From positions 1 through 64,000 of the forward strand of contig JAKADM010000002.1 of assembly GCA_021820525.1 (NCBI GenBank): 64,000 nucleotides of DNA, written 5' to 3'. The position numbers and the translations under genes were made by a program. The notes under the pieces are model-generated. The model was not told the DNA's origin. It worked only from the letters and a program-made list of their open reading frames with translations, and did not search any database. Within the stretch, counting starts at the first letter, position 1, and each line of letters begins with the position of its first letter. The DNA is from Thermoplasmata archaeon. Its GTDB lineage: Archaea; Thermoplasmatota; Thermoplasmata; Thermoplasmatales; Thermoplasmataceae. Positions 36,586-45,579 of the stretch are shown here, piece by piece.

Positions 36586-37194
36586 TCATTCGCTTTTCCT
36601 TATCTCTTTCAATGCTTCCCGATCCCTGCAATACAGATAGGGTGCAAGATCAAGGGAGGGGGGTGATTTTTCCAGAGTCCTCTTATAAACATTCCTTAAA
36701 TTTTTATCCACTTCAGAGCAGTAAGATTTCCATGTGACTCCCTGCGATTCAACATACATTTTTTCGATGGATGTTGCAATTTCATGGGCGTAAGGATATT
36801 CATATCCCTCATCTGACATCCATTTTTCAGGAAGCTCATGATGAAGACCGATGGAAATGACTGCATTGATCTGTTTTCCATCTACATTTAAAATCTGAGG
36901 AAAGTGCTCATCCAGATATACTGTCTTTCCATCAAGAGAATACCCTCCAGTATATTTTATATCGTGGGAGGTGTCAGTGGCAATATCCCTTCCTCTTTTG
37001 ACAATCTGTACATCTCCAATATAATTCCCTTCAAAGAAAACCTTTACAAGGTCAGAATTCACCTTATCACCTTTTTTCAATTTTACCTGTGCTTTGAAAC
37101 TTATAAATATGGGCTCTGGAAAGGATATGGCACATATTTTTTCCTTCCTTTCATCCCTTTCCTCTATCCTTTCAACTATGTAGAACTCTTCCAT
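36586..37194 (-). CDS. Conserved protein of unknown function
   Basis: This is a soluble protein of about 202 aa. The N-terminal third is strand-rich (EEFYIVERIEERDERKEK, then SFPEPIFISFKAQVKLKKGD). The middle contains a distinctive block with YLDEHFP, VISIGLHHELPEKWM and YPYAHEIATSIEKMYVE. The clustered His and Glu residues (LHHELPE...AHEIA) suggest a metal-binding or hydrolytic site, and the pattern is also seen in viral-type proteins, but I cannot name the family. The frame is open to 37218; the ATG at 37194 is preferred because a TTAAAT box is about 25 nt upstream. Confidence 0.65.
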   Translation of the reverse strand: MEEFYIVERIEERDERKEKICAISFPEPIFISFKAQVKLKKGDKVNSDLVKVFFEGNYIGDVQIVKRGRDIATDTSHDIKYTGGYSLDGKTVYLDEHFPQILNVDGKQINAVISIGLHHELPEKWMSDEGYEYPYAHEIATSIEKMYVESQGVTWKSYCSEVDKNLRNVYKRTLEKSPPSLDLAPYLYCRDREALKEIRKSE

Positions 37195-37379
37195 TAGTGC
37201 ATATGGAAATATCAGCATTTAATTATTTTCATTATATTGAGTAAAATTAAAAATTAGGAGCAGGATAAAACTAAAATTAGAAACTTTTGGTTTTTACCCA
37301 TAATACAGTTGTGGATATTTTGAGAATAAGTTTTATATGACTGAAGTTATGGTTTTAATGTAATAACATATCTAAAATC

Positions 37380-37964
37380 CTATTCCTTTTTGAGTGACAG
37401 CTCAAAACAATATATGGTTTCAAAGAAAAATGATTCATGAGAAATCTCAAGGAAGGAAAAACATGGAAAGTTTACCTTAAGGCTTTCAATATCAGTCAGG
37501 CTTGATAGTATTATGAAAATATTCCCATCTTTCTCAATATGACCCTTTGCCTCTTTCAAAAATCTTTCAGTGACAGAGAAACCATCAGGGCCTCCATCCC
37601 ACTGTATGGATTCTTCAATGCTGTCACTGGTTGGTAGATAGGGTGGATTAAATATAATGGTGTCAAATTTCCCCTCAATATTCTGGAAAAGATCACTCTT
37701 TATACACCTTCCATTGACGCCATTCCTTTTCATATTTTTTCCTGCACATTCCACCGCCTTCTGATCAATATCGGAACATGCAACATCAAAACCTTTCTTT
37801 CCAAGATATATGGCTGTGAATCCTGAACCCGTACCAATTTCGAGACATTTTCCCCTGGCGATCACAGACCGGGCCATCAGAAAGGTATCATCAGAGGGCT
37901 CATAAACACCCGGACATATTTCAATAACAATATCCTCCTCGCCCAGCCTGTATATCCTCTCCAT
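37380..37964 (-). CDS. HemK-related release-factor/protein glutamine methyltransferase
   Basis: This 194-aa class I SAM methyltransferase is of the short archaeal/eukaryotic HemK2 (Mtq2) type. Motif I is CLEIGTGSGFTAIYLG near residue 40, the acidic loop is CSDIDQKAVE near 64, and the catalytic NPPYLPT motif is near 106, as in N5-glutamine methylases that modify the GGQ loop of release factors. EPSDDTFLMARSV near the N-terminus is also typical. The C-terminal SFFFETIYCFEL matches the last strands. The short length without the bacterial helical N-domain fits the archaeal aRF1 enzyme. Monocistronic. Confidence 0.88.
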   Translation of the reverse strand: MERIYRLGEEDIVIEICPGVYEPSDDTFLMARSVIARGKCLEIGTGSGFTAIYLGKKGFDVACSDIDQKAVECAGKNMKRNGVNGRCIKSDLFQNIEGKFDTIIFNPPYLPTSDSIEESIQWDGGPDGFSVTERFLKEAKGHIEKDGNIFIILSSLTDIESLKVNFPCFSFLEISHESFFFETIYCFELSLKKE

Positions 37965-38063
37965 CAGTTATGTATGTTAATTCATTTTAAAATATATTCA
38001 TTTTATACATTATGATTGTGAGCATAAATTTACTTAATATTCAAAATAGCCTATGAGACAATG

Positions 38064-38072
38064 TTAAATAAA
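38064..38072 (+). promoter_or_regulatory. TATA box of the EtfD-like operon
   Basis: TTAAATAAA is centred 26 nt before the ATG at 38094, predicting a leaderless message that may run on through the OCD-family, trpS and ncsA genes. Confidence 0.55.
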
Positions 38073-38093
38073 TAGCATAAATAAGCATACATA

Positions 38094-40082
38094 ATGTCAG
38101 TTGTAGTAACCAGTCCGACCCTTTTGTTCATTCCGGAAAGTGAACTTATAGCAGACTATGTACTATCCTTTGCTGTTCTCTTCTTTGTTCTTTTAGAATT
38201 TTACAGGAGATACAGAAAGGCTGGAATGGAGTTTGTTCCTGCAGTAAAATACATATTGAAGAATTTCAGGAGATTTGTTGCCCAGATACTTAATTATGGT
38301 GCACTTCACAGAAAAAACATCAAGAACAGGTACGCAGGCTTTATGCACCTGATGATCTTTTACGGCACACTCATACTTTTCATATGTACATCACTTATAT
38401 TCCTTTCCCATGATATCCTGAAAAATACAGTTGGATATGGAATTCTTGTGGGAGATTTCTACCTTAACTTCGAGGTATGGGCGAACATAGGCGGCCTGAT
38501 GCTTGTGATTGGACTTGTAATGGCCATGTGGCGCAGATTGAGAAAAAAGGTGCCACTGGATACGATCACACAGGATTTCATTCTAATCTCGGTATTCCTC
38601 TTACTTGCACTGGAAGGATTTTTCCTTGGTGCATTGAAAATAGCCCTTTACAGGCAGAGCTTTGATGTGTACAGATTTGTGGAATGGCCCCTGAGCTACA
38701 TATATGCGCCTCTGGGATTAACGGGTAACACAGGAATAGAATTTTACAGGATTCTATGGATGGCCCATGTCATAACTGCCTTTGGACTTGCAGCCTATCT
38801 TCCCTTTTCCAAGTTATCCCATATGTTCTACTCTGCAGTTGGAATAGGGGTGCATCCACAGAAGAAAAGGGGAGAAATGTCAACCCCATTCATTCTTTCA
38901 GAAGCAATGGAATCTGGAAACTTCGATTTCAAGGTTGGAGCAAGGAATGTTCTTGATCTGGACTATTTCCAGAAGACAGATGCAATTGCATGCACGGATT
39001 GCGGAAGATGTGAGAGGGCATGCCCGGCTGTTGCATCAGGAACAGATCTGGACCCAAGGGTTGTTGTGCAGAATATACAGAGGGCTCTGTGGAATGGAGA
39101 TGCTGAGATGATTGGAACAGTAATTTCTGAGAATGCAGCATGGTCATGTACTACATGCCAGGCATGCGTTGAGGAATGCCCTGTTCTCATAGACCCACAG
39201 TCATACAACCTTGAGGTCAGGAGAACCCTGGTGATGGATAATAAACTTTCGAAGGAAACATCCACCTATCTTAATAATCTGGGAAATACCCAGAATCCCT
39301 TTGGGGGAAGCAATGCAGACAGGGATAAGATGCTTGAATACGGCCCGAAGATATCTGAAGGCATGGATACGATATACTGGGTAGGCTGCATGGGTGCCTT
39401 TGATCCAAGATACAATAAGACTGCAAGGGATGTTATTGAGATCCTGAAGAAGGGCGGAGTTTCCTTCGGCCTTCTCGGTTCTGAGGAAAAATGTAATGGT
39501 GAGACTGCAAGAAGGATTGGGGAGGAGGGAAGATTCCAGGAGCTTGTGCTGCAGAATATGGAAACCTTTGAGAAATATGGAATTAAAAGGATAATAACAT
39601 CATGTCCCCACTGCATGAACACATTCAGGAACGAATATCCCAAATTTGGCCTGAAGGCTGAAGTATTACATCATTCAGAGGTTATTGAAAAACTCCTGAA
39701 GGATGGAAAAATCAAGGTCAGGAAAACTGAACAGACAGTGACGCTTCACGATCCATGCTATCTTGGAAGAATAAACGGTGAATTTGACCACACAAGGAGC
39801 ATAATAACGAGAGCCGCGAATCTCAAGGAGATGGAGAAGAGCAGGGAAAAGAGCTTCTGCTGCGGTGGTGGTGGAGGCAACTATTGGTACAAGGTGGAAA
39901 AGGAGGAATCCATAAGCAAAATAAGGATGAAACAGGCCCTTGAAACGAAGGCCAAAACACTGGCAGTTGCATGTCCATTCTGTACTGCAATGCTTGAGGA
40001 TGCCTCAAGGACAATGGATGCTGACAGGGACATAACAGTGAAAGATATTGCGGAAATTGTAAGGGAGAATATGGAGGAATAG
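38094..40082 (+). CDS. Membrane Fe-S oxidoreductase, EtfD-like ETF:quinone oxidoreductase
   Basis: This 662-aa protein combines a NarI/cytochrome-b-like membrane domain (residues 15-260, about six helices) with two [4Fe-4S] motifs (CTDCGRCERACP near 303 and CTTCQACVEECP near 351) and two CCG domains. The first CCG module is GCMGAFDPRYN, KCNGETARR and SCPHCMNTF; the second is HDPCYLGR, FCCGGGGGN and CPFCTAML. The order and details, notably LGSEEKCNGETARR and CPHCMNTFRNEYPKFG, match mycobacterial EtfD and related ETF:(methyl)menaquinone oxidoreductases, which pass electrons from acyl-CoA dehydrogenase via ETF to quinone. It is thus probably the membrane exit of beta-oxidation. ETF genes are not in the window. 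An HdrD-like role is the alternative. Confidence 0.85.
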   Translation: MSVVVTSPTLLFIPESELIADYVLSFAVLFFVLLEFYRRYRKAGMEFVPAVKYILKNFRRFVAQILNYGALHRKNIKNRYAGFMHLMIFYGTLILFICTSLIFLSHDILKNTVGYGILVGDFYLNFEVWANIGGLMLVIGLVMAMWRRLRKKVPLDTITQDFILISVFLLLALEGFFLGALKIALYRQSFDVYRFVEWPLSYIYAPLGLTGNTGIEFYRILWMAHVITAFGLAAYLPFSKLSHMFYSAVGIGVHPQKKRGEMSTPFILSEAMESGNFDFKVGARNVLDLDYFQKTDAIACTDCGRCERACPAVASGTDLDPRVVVQNIQRALWNGDAEMIGTVISENAAWSCTTCQACVEECPVLIDPQSYNLEVRRTLVMDNKLSKETSTYLNNLGNTQNPFGGSNADRDKMLEYGPKISEGMDTIYWVGCMGAFDPRYNKTARDVIEILKKGGVSFGLLGSEEKCNGETARRIGEEGRFQELVLQNMETFEKYGIKRIITSCPHCMNTFRNEYPKFGLKAEVLHHSEVIEKLLKDGKIKVRKTEQTVTLHDPCYLGRINGEFDHTRSIITRAANLKEMEKSREKSFCCGGGGGNYWYKVEKEESISKIRMKQALETKAKTLAVACPFCTAMLEDASRTMDADRDITVKDIAEIVRENMEE

Positions 40083-40089
40083 ATCTGGG

Positions 40090-40983
40090 ATGATATTTAT
40101 AAATGAAAGGGAAGTCAGGGAAAATCTAAGCATGGAGGAACTTTCATCTGATCTTGAAATTGCCTTCAGGGACTGCGGAAAGGGAGATGCAATTGCCAGC
40201 TCCAGGGACAGGATATACACAGGGTCATCCTTCCTGAACACAATGCCAGCATACTGGAAAAGATATGGCATTTCAGGCCTTAAAACATACTATGCGGGAA
40301 AAAATGGTGTAAAATTTGTTGTCATAATTTTTCAGGATAAGAATCCGGAGGATTTTTTTGTTGTGGAGGCAGACAGGCTGGGACAGATGAGGACAGGGGC
40401 CCTTCCCGGTGTTGTAACAAAGAACACAGGGATCAAAGGTGATTTCCTTCTCATAGGAAGCGGATATCAGGCCGAAACACAGATGGAGGCAATGGTTAAA
40501 ATCCTGGGTCTGGAAAAGGCATGGGTATATTCAAGAAACCCTTCCCATGCAAGGAATTTTGCCGAAAAGATGTCTTCAACTCTTAATACCGACATTGAGG
40601 TGGTTGAAAATTTGCAAAACCTGGAAAGGTTCAGCATAATTACAACCATGACCAGTTCGAAGGACCCCGTTATAAGGGAGAAAATAAAAGGAGATGAATT
40701 CCACCTCAATCTTGTGGGAGCAAATCTTATGAACAGATCTGAGGCTTCCCCGGAAGTGATGAATTCTGCCGATCTCATCATTGTGGAACATCTCGAACAG
40801 GCAATGAAAGAATCCGCAGAGATTATGAGTGTGAATGATAAAAATAAAATTGTTGAACTGAAGGCTTTCATGAATGGAAAAGAGAGTAAGGGGAAGAGAA
40901 CCATATTCAAGAGCATGGGCATTGGCCTGGAAGATATTGTTGCTGCAAGGATAGTTGCAAAGAACATGGGTTATTTGAGGTAA
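40090..40983 (+). CDS. Ornithine cyclodeaminase / mu-crystallin family protein
   Basis: This 297-aa NAD(P)-binding protein belongs to the OCD/mu-crystallin family, which includes ornithine cyclodeaminase, archaeal alanine dehydrogenase and ketimine reductases. Visible are GISGLKTYYAG and ADRLGQMRTGALPGVVTKN (the substrate-binding Arg/Lys block), and the Rossmann motif LLIGSGYQAETQMEAM near residue 120. NLVGANLMNRSEASPEV and the end SMGIGLEDIVAARIVAKN follow. Which reaction it runs cannot be told. A GGAGG site overlaps the end of the upstream gene, eight bases before its ATG, so it is cotranscribed with the EtfD-like gene. The same run continues into trpS with four bases between them. Confidence 0.87.
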   Translation: MIFINEREVRENLSMEELSSDLEIAFRDCGKGDAIASSRDRIYTGSSFLNTMPAYWKRYGISGLKTYYAGKNGVKFVVIIFQDKNPEDFFVVEADRLGQMRTGALPGVVTKNTGIKGDFLLIGSGYQAETQMEAMVKILGLEKAWVYSRNPSHARNFAEKMSSTLNTDIEVVENLQNLERFSIITTMTSSKDPVIREKIKGDEFHLNLVGANLMNRSEASPEVMNSADLIIVEHLEQAMKESAEIMSVNDKNKIVELKAFMNGKESKGKRTIFKSMGIGLEDIVAARIVAKNMGYLR

Positions 40984-40987
40984 AAAT

Positions 40988-42286
40988 ATGAATGGGATTG
41001 ATCCGTGGGGCTCCAGCCAGATAAAGGATTACGAAAAACTGAGGAGGGATTTTGGCATACCTGAATTCAACTTTGACCTTGACGACAACATATTTGCAAG
41101 AAGGCACCTGATCATAGGCCACAGGGATTTCCAGACAGTTCTTGAGGCCATGAACAGAAAGAAGAAGTTCTATGCCATGACCGGTCTCATGCCCTCAGGG
41201 GAAATGCATATAGGAAACAAAACCGTTATCGATCTGATCATATATTTCCAGAAGAAGGGCGCAGATGTGCACATTGCCGTTGCAGATCTTGAATCCTATG
41301 GCACAAGGGGTGTATCCCTTGAGAAGGCAAGGGATGTGGCCATAGAGAATTTCCTGCTAAATTACATTGCCCTTGGCCTGAAACCGTGCAACTTTTACTT
41401 CCAGTCCGAAAGCTACAGGGTTCAAAGGTTATCCTATATACTTTCAAGGGAGGTTAATTTTTCAGAGATGCGTTCAATCTATGGATTTGAAGATTCAAAG
41501 AGAATGCTTGAGATAAATTCACCTCTTGTGCAGGCATCGGATATTTTGAGTCCGCAGGTATATGGTGAGCCTGCACCCACAATTGTTCCAGTTGGAGCAG
41601 ATCAGGATCCCCATTTGAGGCTGACCAGGGATATATCTGAAAGAATGAATATCTTCAGGATAAGTATGGATAAGGGTGTGGAGATAAGTATAGGTGGATC
41701 GGAAGAACCGGAAAGAGCAATGAACATGGCTGAAACCATACTGAACGACATGGGTGCAGAAAAGGTAAGGAAGAATACAAAATACAGGACGGTAACATGT
41801 GTGGGCTCCCATATTGACCCCTATGAACTGAGGGAAAGGCTTGCAATTGAGGAGAGAAAGATCAATGGCAGATCAACAATTGCACCTTCATCCATAATAA
41901 TGAGGCTGGAAACAGGTATTAAGGGAGGAAAGATGAGCAAGTCCGTTCCTGATTCAACGATTTCACTCAATGAAAAACCGGACAATGCAAAGAAAAAGAT
42001 AATGCGTGCACTCACCGGTGGGAAGGAAAGCATCGAAGAGCAGAGGAAAACCGGTGGAAATCCATACATATGCCCTGTCTTTGAGCTTTACATGTATCAT
42101 CTTGCCCCGGATGATGATGATCTGAAAACAATAGAGAATGATTGTATCTCTGGAAAGAGGCTCTGCGGTGAATGCAAGAAGGAGGCTGCGGAAAGGATGT
42201 CCAGCTTTCTGAATGATCTTAAGGAAAAGAGAGAATCGAGCAGATCTCTTGTTAAGGAATATTTGAAGGTTGACAATGAACTGTGA
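40988..42286 (+). CDS. trpS: Tryptophanyl-tRNA synthetase
   Basis: This 432-aa class I synthetase charges tRNA-Trp. The HIGH-type motif is in MPSGEMHIGNKTVID near residue 70, and the KMSKS loop is in GGKMSKSVPDSTIS near residue 310. PAPTIVPVGADQDPHLRLTRD is the conserved Trp-binding/dimer block of archaeal TrpRS. The long archaeal/eukaryotic form is as expected. GAGGTAAAAAT before the ATG gives the ribosome site. Its 3' end overlaps ncsA by 11 bases, so translation of both genes is coupled. Confidence 0.95.
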   Translation: MNGIDPWGSSQIKDYEKLRRDFGIPEFNFDLDDNIFARRHLIIGHRDFQTVLEAMNRKKKFYAMTGLMPSGEMHIGNKTVIDLIIYFQKKGADVHIAVADLESYGTRGVSLEKARDVAIENFLLNYIALGLKPCNFYFQSESYRVQRLSYILSREVNFSEMRSIYGFEDSKRMLEINSPLVQASDILSPQVYGEPAPTIVPVGADQDPHLRLTRDISERMNIFRISMDKGVEISIGGSEEPERAMNMAETILNDMGAEKVRKNTKYRTVTCVGSHIDPYELRERLAIEERKINGRSTIAPSSIIMRLETGIKGGKMSKSVPDSTISLNEKPDNAKKKIMRALTGGKESIEEQRKTGGNPYICPVFELYMYHLAPDDDDLKTIENDCISGKRLCGECKKEAAERMSSFLNDLKEKRESSRSLVKEYLKVDNEL

Positions 42287-43184
42287 TATCTGCGGCAGGA
42301 AGGCCGTATTCGAGAATAAACCTGGAAAAATGGCCCTTTGCAAGATGCACTTTATGGAAAATATAGAGAAAAGATTCAGGCAGGAGCTGAGGAGAGAGGT
42401 AAAATTCGGGAAGGATTTTACCAGGATATCTGTTGCAATCTCAGGAGGGAAGGACAGTTCAACTCTCCTTTATCTTCTTCACAGCACTTTGAAGAGAAGA
42501 AGGGATGTGGAAATTAAGGCATTCACCATAGATGAGGGTATCCAGGGATACAGAAGTTCTGGCCTTGAATCTGCAAGGAAATTGTGCGATTCTCTTGGAA
42601 TAAGCCATAAGGTAATATCCTTCAGGGAAGCGTTCAACACAGAGATGGATATGGTGGTTAAGGGAAGATTGGAAGGATCGCCATGTTCCTATTGCGGCCC
42701 AATGAGAAGGGATCTGATGAACAGGATGTCCATTGATCTCAATGCGGATTACGTTGCCCTGGGAATTAACCTTGATGACTACGCCCAGAGCATAATGATG
42801 AATGTAATCAGGGGAGATTTTGAGAGGATGATCAGGATGGCTCCACACAAAAGAATTGTGGATGGCCTTGTTCCAAGAATAACACCCCTGAGGAAGATAT
42901 ATGAAAAGGAGGTGAAACTTTATGCAATCCTTGCAGGCATAGAGCATGATTCAAACTGGTGCCCCTATGCAATGCAGGCCCAGAGGAACAGAGCAAGGGA
43001 TCTTATCAATGAACTTGAGGAGGAAAGGCCAGGGACAAAACTGGCCATTGAGGGCTTTCTTGAAAGGCTCCAGGAGAGGATCGACCCGGTTCACGTTATA
43101 ACTCAGAAGTGCGAAATATGCGGAAACCCATCAAACGGGCGCGTGTGTAGCAGCTGTGCAAAAAAAGGATATTCAGTGGATTAA
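42276..43184 (+). CDS. tRNA 2-thiolation enzyme NcsA/TtuA family
   Basis: This 302-aa PP-loop ATPase adenylates a tRNA uridine (U34 or U54) for sulfur transfer. The N-terminal zinc knuckle is CDICGRKAVF paired with CKMHF. The PP-loop is VAISGGKDSSTLLYLL near residue 54. The conserved Cys region GSPCSYCGPMRRDLMN near 135 and HDSNWCPYAMQAQRNRARD near 225 hold the catalytic or [4Fe-4S] cysteines. A C-terminal zinc finger CEICGNPSNGRVCSSC closes the protein. This double-zinc layout is that of NcsA/Ctu1 and TtuA; which uridine is modified cannot be decided. The ATG at 42276 is preferred over a TTG six bases upstream. Confidence 0.9.
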   Translation: MNCDICGRKAVFENKPGKMALCKMHFMENIEKRFRQELRREVKFGKDFTRISVAISGGKDSSTLLYLLHSTLKRRRDVEIKAFTIDEGIQGYRSSGLESARKLCDSLGISHKVISFREAFNTEMDMVVKGRLEGSPCSYCGPMRRDLMNRMSIDLNADYVALGINLDDYAQSIMMNVIRGDFERMIRMAPHKRIVDGLVPRITPLRKIYEKEVKLYAILAGIEHDSNWCPYAMQAQRNRARDLINELEEERPGTKLAIEGFLERLQERIDPVHVITQKCEICGNPSNGRVCSSCAKKGYSVD

Positions 43185-43343
43185 GATTGTTTTCTTTCAA
43201 TTATCTCCCTATCTTCATCAATCTGGCGATTATGGCAAAACCGATTTTGTGTAGTGGATTAATGCAAATGTGAATAATAACTGCATATGGACATAGCATT
43301 ATATAAGCTTTAATAATAAATATTAATTAATCTTCGGGAAATT

Positions 43344-43934
43344 ATGAATGTTAAGGATATTAAAAGATTGATCATAAAAATGGATCCTGTGAGTAAGAAG
43401 AAGTACCTCTATTTTCCAGCAGTCATAGCCATTATTGCTGTTGTGGTAATGATCAGTGGGTTTTCGGCGGCAGCCGTTCTAAATTTAACCACCCAGACTG
43501 GAACACAGAGCGCCTACCAGTTCAATACATCCTCCAACACTGATTTTACATCCGCTCCCCTGCTCAATAACAGTTTTGTGCCCGCCAGTTTTAATTCAGC
43601 TACATATACCGAGTCCTCAACTACTACAACAGCCCAAACCATTATTTTTGCTGTTGGAGGAAGCAGTTCAGTTACACCAACAGCAGGAGATTTTGCGGAG
43701 AGGCTTAACTTCACCGGTGCATCTTCCATTACAACGGGTACAGTTAACTTTACAGTTTTTGATTCATACACAGTTACGAGCAGTGGTGCAACCACAACGT
43801 ACACAGGTCATTCGACTGTTTCTCTTGTAATTAAAAACACAGAGGCTGTTGATGTCCTGATATACATTGATTTCGGAACAACCACACCCCCAACAACGAT
43901 AAATTACATAAGTGTAATAGTCAGTGGAGCCTGA
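43344..43934 (+). CDS. Ser/Thr-rich membrane-anchored surface protein
   Basis: This 196-aa protein has a basic cytoplasmic N-terminus (DIKRLIIKMDPVSKKK) and one membrane helix at about residues 24-46 (FPAVIAIIAVVVMISGFSAA). The outside domain is dominated by Thr, Ser, Ala and Asn, with TATYTESSTTTTAQT as an example. Five sequons are present (NLT, NTS, NNS, NFT twice). The C-terminal part alternates hydrophobic and Thr residues (STVSLVIKNTEAVDVLIYID), suggesting a beta sandwich. It resembles in layout, but not in sequence, the anchored protein at 35306. Function unknown; a pilin-like or surface coat role is possible. AAATATTAATTAA about 26 nt upstream may be its promoter. Confidence 0.7.
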   Translation: MNVKDIKRLIIKMDPVSKKKYLYFPAVIAIIAVVVMISGFSAAAVLNLTTQTGTQSAYQFNTSSNTDFTSAPLLNNSFVPASFNSATYTESSTTTTAQTIIFAVGGSSSVTPTAGDFAERLNFTGASSITTGTVNFTVFDSYTVTSSGATTTYTGHSTVSLVIKNTEAVDVLIYIDFGTTTPPTTINYISVIVSGA

Positions 43935-43939
43935 TCTGA

Positions 43940-44713
43940 TTAAAATCTATAAAAATTAATAACTTTTTTATAATCATAAAAATAAAATTTTAAGAGAAAC
44001 TCTTCTCTTGAATTCATTATGGACAGGATTGCCTCACCCCCTTCCTTTTTCAGACCTCTTATATGATGTTCTATCCTTTCCATTTTCCTGTCCCTGACCT
44101 CAATGTAAATCCTCTCTTTTTCCGAACTTGCCACTGCGATGAAATTTTCAATCTCCTCACTCTTAGACTTAATTTTCTGGGTAATTTCATGGGGTTTAAT
44201 TATGAATGTCTCAAAGGCATATTTATCATCACCACTTAACCTCAAACTTAGGCTCTCCAAATCTGAAAGATATGGCCTTATGTGCTTTTCCACAATATGC
44301 TCCGGGTTGAGAGATCCAGTCTTTTTATTTGCAAGATTTAACAGTCCAGTCATTGAGGAAATTTCCCATGACATGTTTATTTCAGTGACCTCTGCCTTTC
44401 TTGACAGAGAAATGCCTGTGGTTATTTCAAGATGCTCGCCAAAATTAACTGTGCCAAGATGATATTTGATTCCCCTTTCATTATTCTCCAGAATCTTCAT
44501 CTTTCCATAATAAGATACATTTACGATCTCATCTGTATAGGGCAGGAATGCAATGTCACCTGTGCGATCCTTTTGAAAATTCAATATACATATATGAACA
44601 GTCGATGGAAAAAACATATATGGATTGGAGAAAAAATCTCTTAAAAGTGGTACTGGAAAAGTTGACCTGAATGTAAAATCCCGCTTAATATCCACATAAT
44701 CCCATATTAACAT
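43940..44713 (-). CDS. Conserved protein of unknown function
   Basis: This 257-aa soluble protein is not recognised. The N-terminal 130 residues (FTFRSTFPVPLLRDFFSNP, later FLPYTDEIVNVSYYGKMKIL) have the strand-turn-strand rhythm of START/SRPBCC ligand-binding folds. The C-terminal half is helical and charged (EITQKIKSKSEEIENFIAV, then KMERIEHHIRGLKKEGGEA). There is no membrane segment, signal or Cys cluster. It converges on the surface-protein gene with five bases between the ends. Its start is the only ATG near the first strand. Confidence 0.65.
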   Translation of the reverse strand: MLIWDYVDIKRDFTFRSTFPVPLLRDFFSNPYMFFPSTVHICILNFQKDRTGDIAFLPYTDEIVNVSYYGKMKILENNERGIKYHLGTVNFGEHLEITTGISLSRKAEVTEINMSWEISSMTGLLNLANKKTGSLNPEHIVEKHIRPYLSDLESLSLRLSGDDKYAFETFIIKPHEITQKIKSKSEEIENFIAVASSEKERIYIEVRDRKMERIEHHIRGLKKEGGEAILSIMNSREEFLLKFYFYDYKKVINFYRF

Positions 44714-44972
44714 ACATAATAAGCTTTATCAAATTAGATTTTCTGATTTTTTTATTAAAGTCCCATAAAAACTGTCGATTTCCAAATCGCTTATAATTAA
44801 GGGTGTAATATTTTCAAAAATTACTTAAATCTTGATTAAACATTTCAACTTTCACCGAATTTTGCCTGAATTTATTCAGGAATTCCATATTAAAATTCCA
44901 ATTTTCTTCCACATCTTTTATTAAATATATTTTTTTAAAAAATGTATTTTGAGAAAAAGAATATTTGAAGGA

Positions 44973-45524
44973 TCACTCCTGCATGATCATTTCAACGTGC
45001 CCAGTTATCTTTATTTTGCTCCCAACCATTACCTTTCCTGCTTCAATAACCATGTTCCAGGTCAGGCCAAAATCCTCTCTCTTGATTTCTCCCTCAACTG
45101 TAATGCCTGCCCTTGTTTTTCCATAGGGGTCCTTTATTACACCTTCAAGATATGATGTTATTTCAATTTCCTTTGTTACGTCCTTTATGGTTAGATCACC
45201 CCTGATTATGTGCTTCTCTGCATCTACCTTCTTGATTGATTTGCTTTTGAATCTGATTTCCTTGAATTTTTCCACATCAAAGAAATCCTTAGACCTGAGA
45301 TGGTTATCCCTGTCTTTTTCCCTTGTGTTTACGGATGATGGATCGATTACTACTTCAAAGCTTGCCCTTTCTGGATCATCGTGGGAACCTGTAGCCTTAA
45401 CTGTAAATTTCTCAAAGTTTCCCTTTACGGTAGATATCATCATATGTCTGGCGCTGAACTCTATCTCTGAATGGGCAGGGTCACTTATCCATACAACATT
45501 TTCCTTTTTTGCTTCCATATTCAA
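44973..45524 (-). CDS. YceI-family protein
   Basis: This 183-aa protein has the YceI lipocalin-like barrel that binds polyisoprenoid or similar amphiphilic ligands. The family start ISDPAHSEIEFSARHMMIST and FTVKATGSHDDPERASFEV are clear. DNHLRSKDFFDVEKFKEIRF and GDLTIKDVTKEIEITSYLEG follow, and the end is GLTWNMVIEAGKVMVGSKIKI. No signal peptide is present, so it stays in the cytoplasm, unlike many bacterial members. It is divergent from an HxlR-type regulator with 55 bases between, and is probably its target. Confidence 0.9.
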   Translation of the reverse strand: MNMEAKKENVVWISDPAHSEIEFSARHMMISTVKGNFEKFTVKATGSHDDPERASFEVVIDPSSVNTREKDRDNHLRSKDFFDVEKFKEIRFKSKSIKKVDAEKHIIRGDLTIKDVTKEIEITSYLEGVIKDPYGKTRAGITVEGEIKREDFGLTWNMVIEAGKVMVGSKIKITGHVEMIMQE

Positions 45525-45554
45525 GTATCATAATTACATTAATATACTATTTGT

Positions 45555-45570
45555 TACTTAGCTTAAAGTA
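45555..45570. promoter_or_regulatory. Candidate HxlR operator
   Basis: The shared 55-bp region contains TACTTAGCTTAAAGTA, a 5-bp inverted repeat (TACTT/AAGTA) with a 6-base centre, typical in size for a dimeric winged-helix repressor. It lies between the TATA-like AATATACTA and the start codon of the regulator, so binding would block its transcription. Confidence 0.4.
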
Positions 45571-45579
45571 GATATCAAC

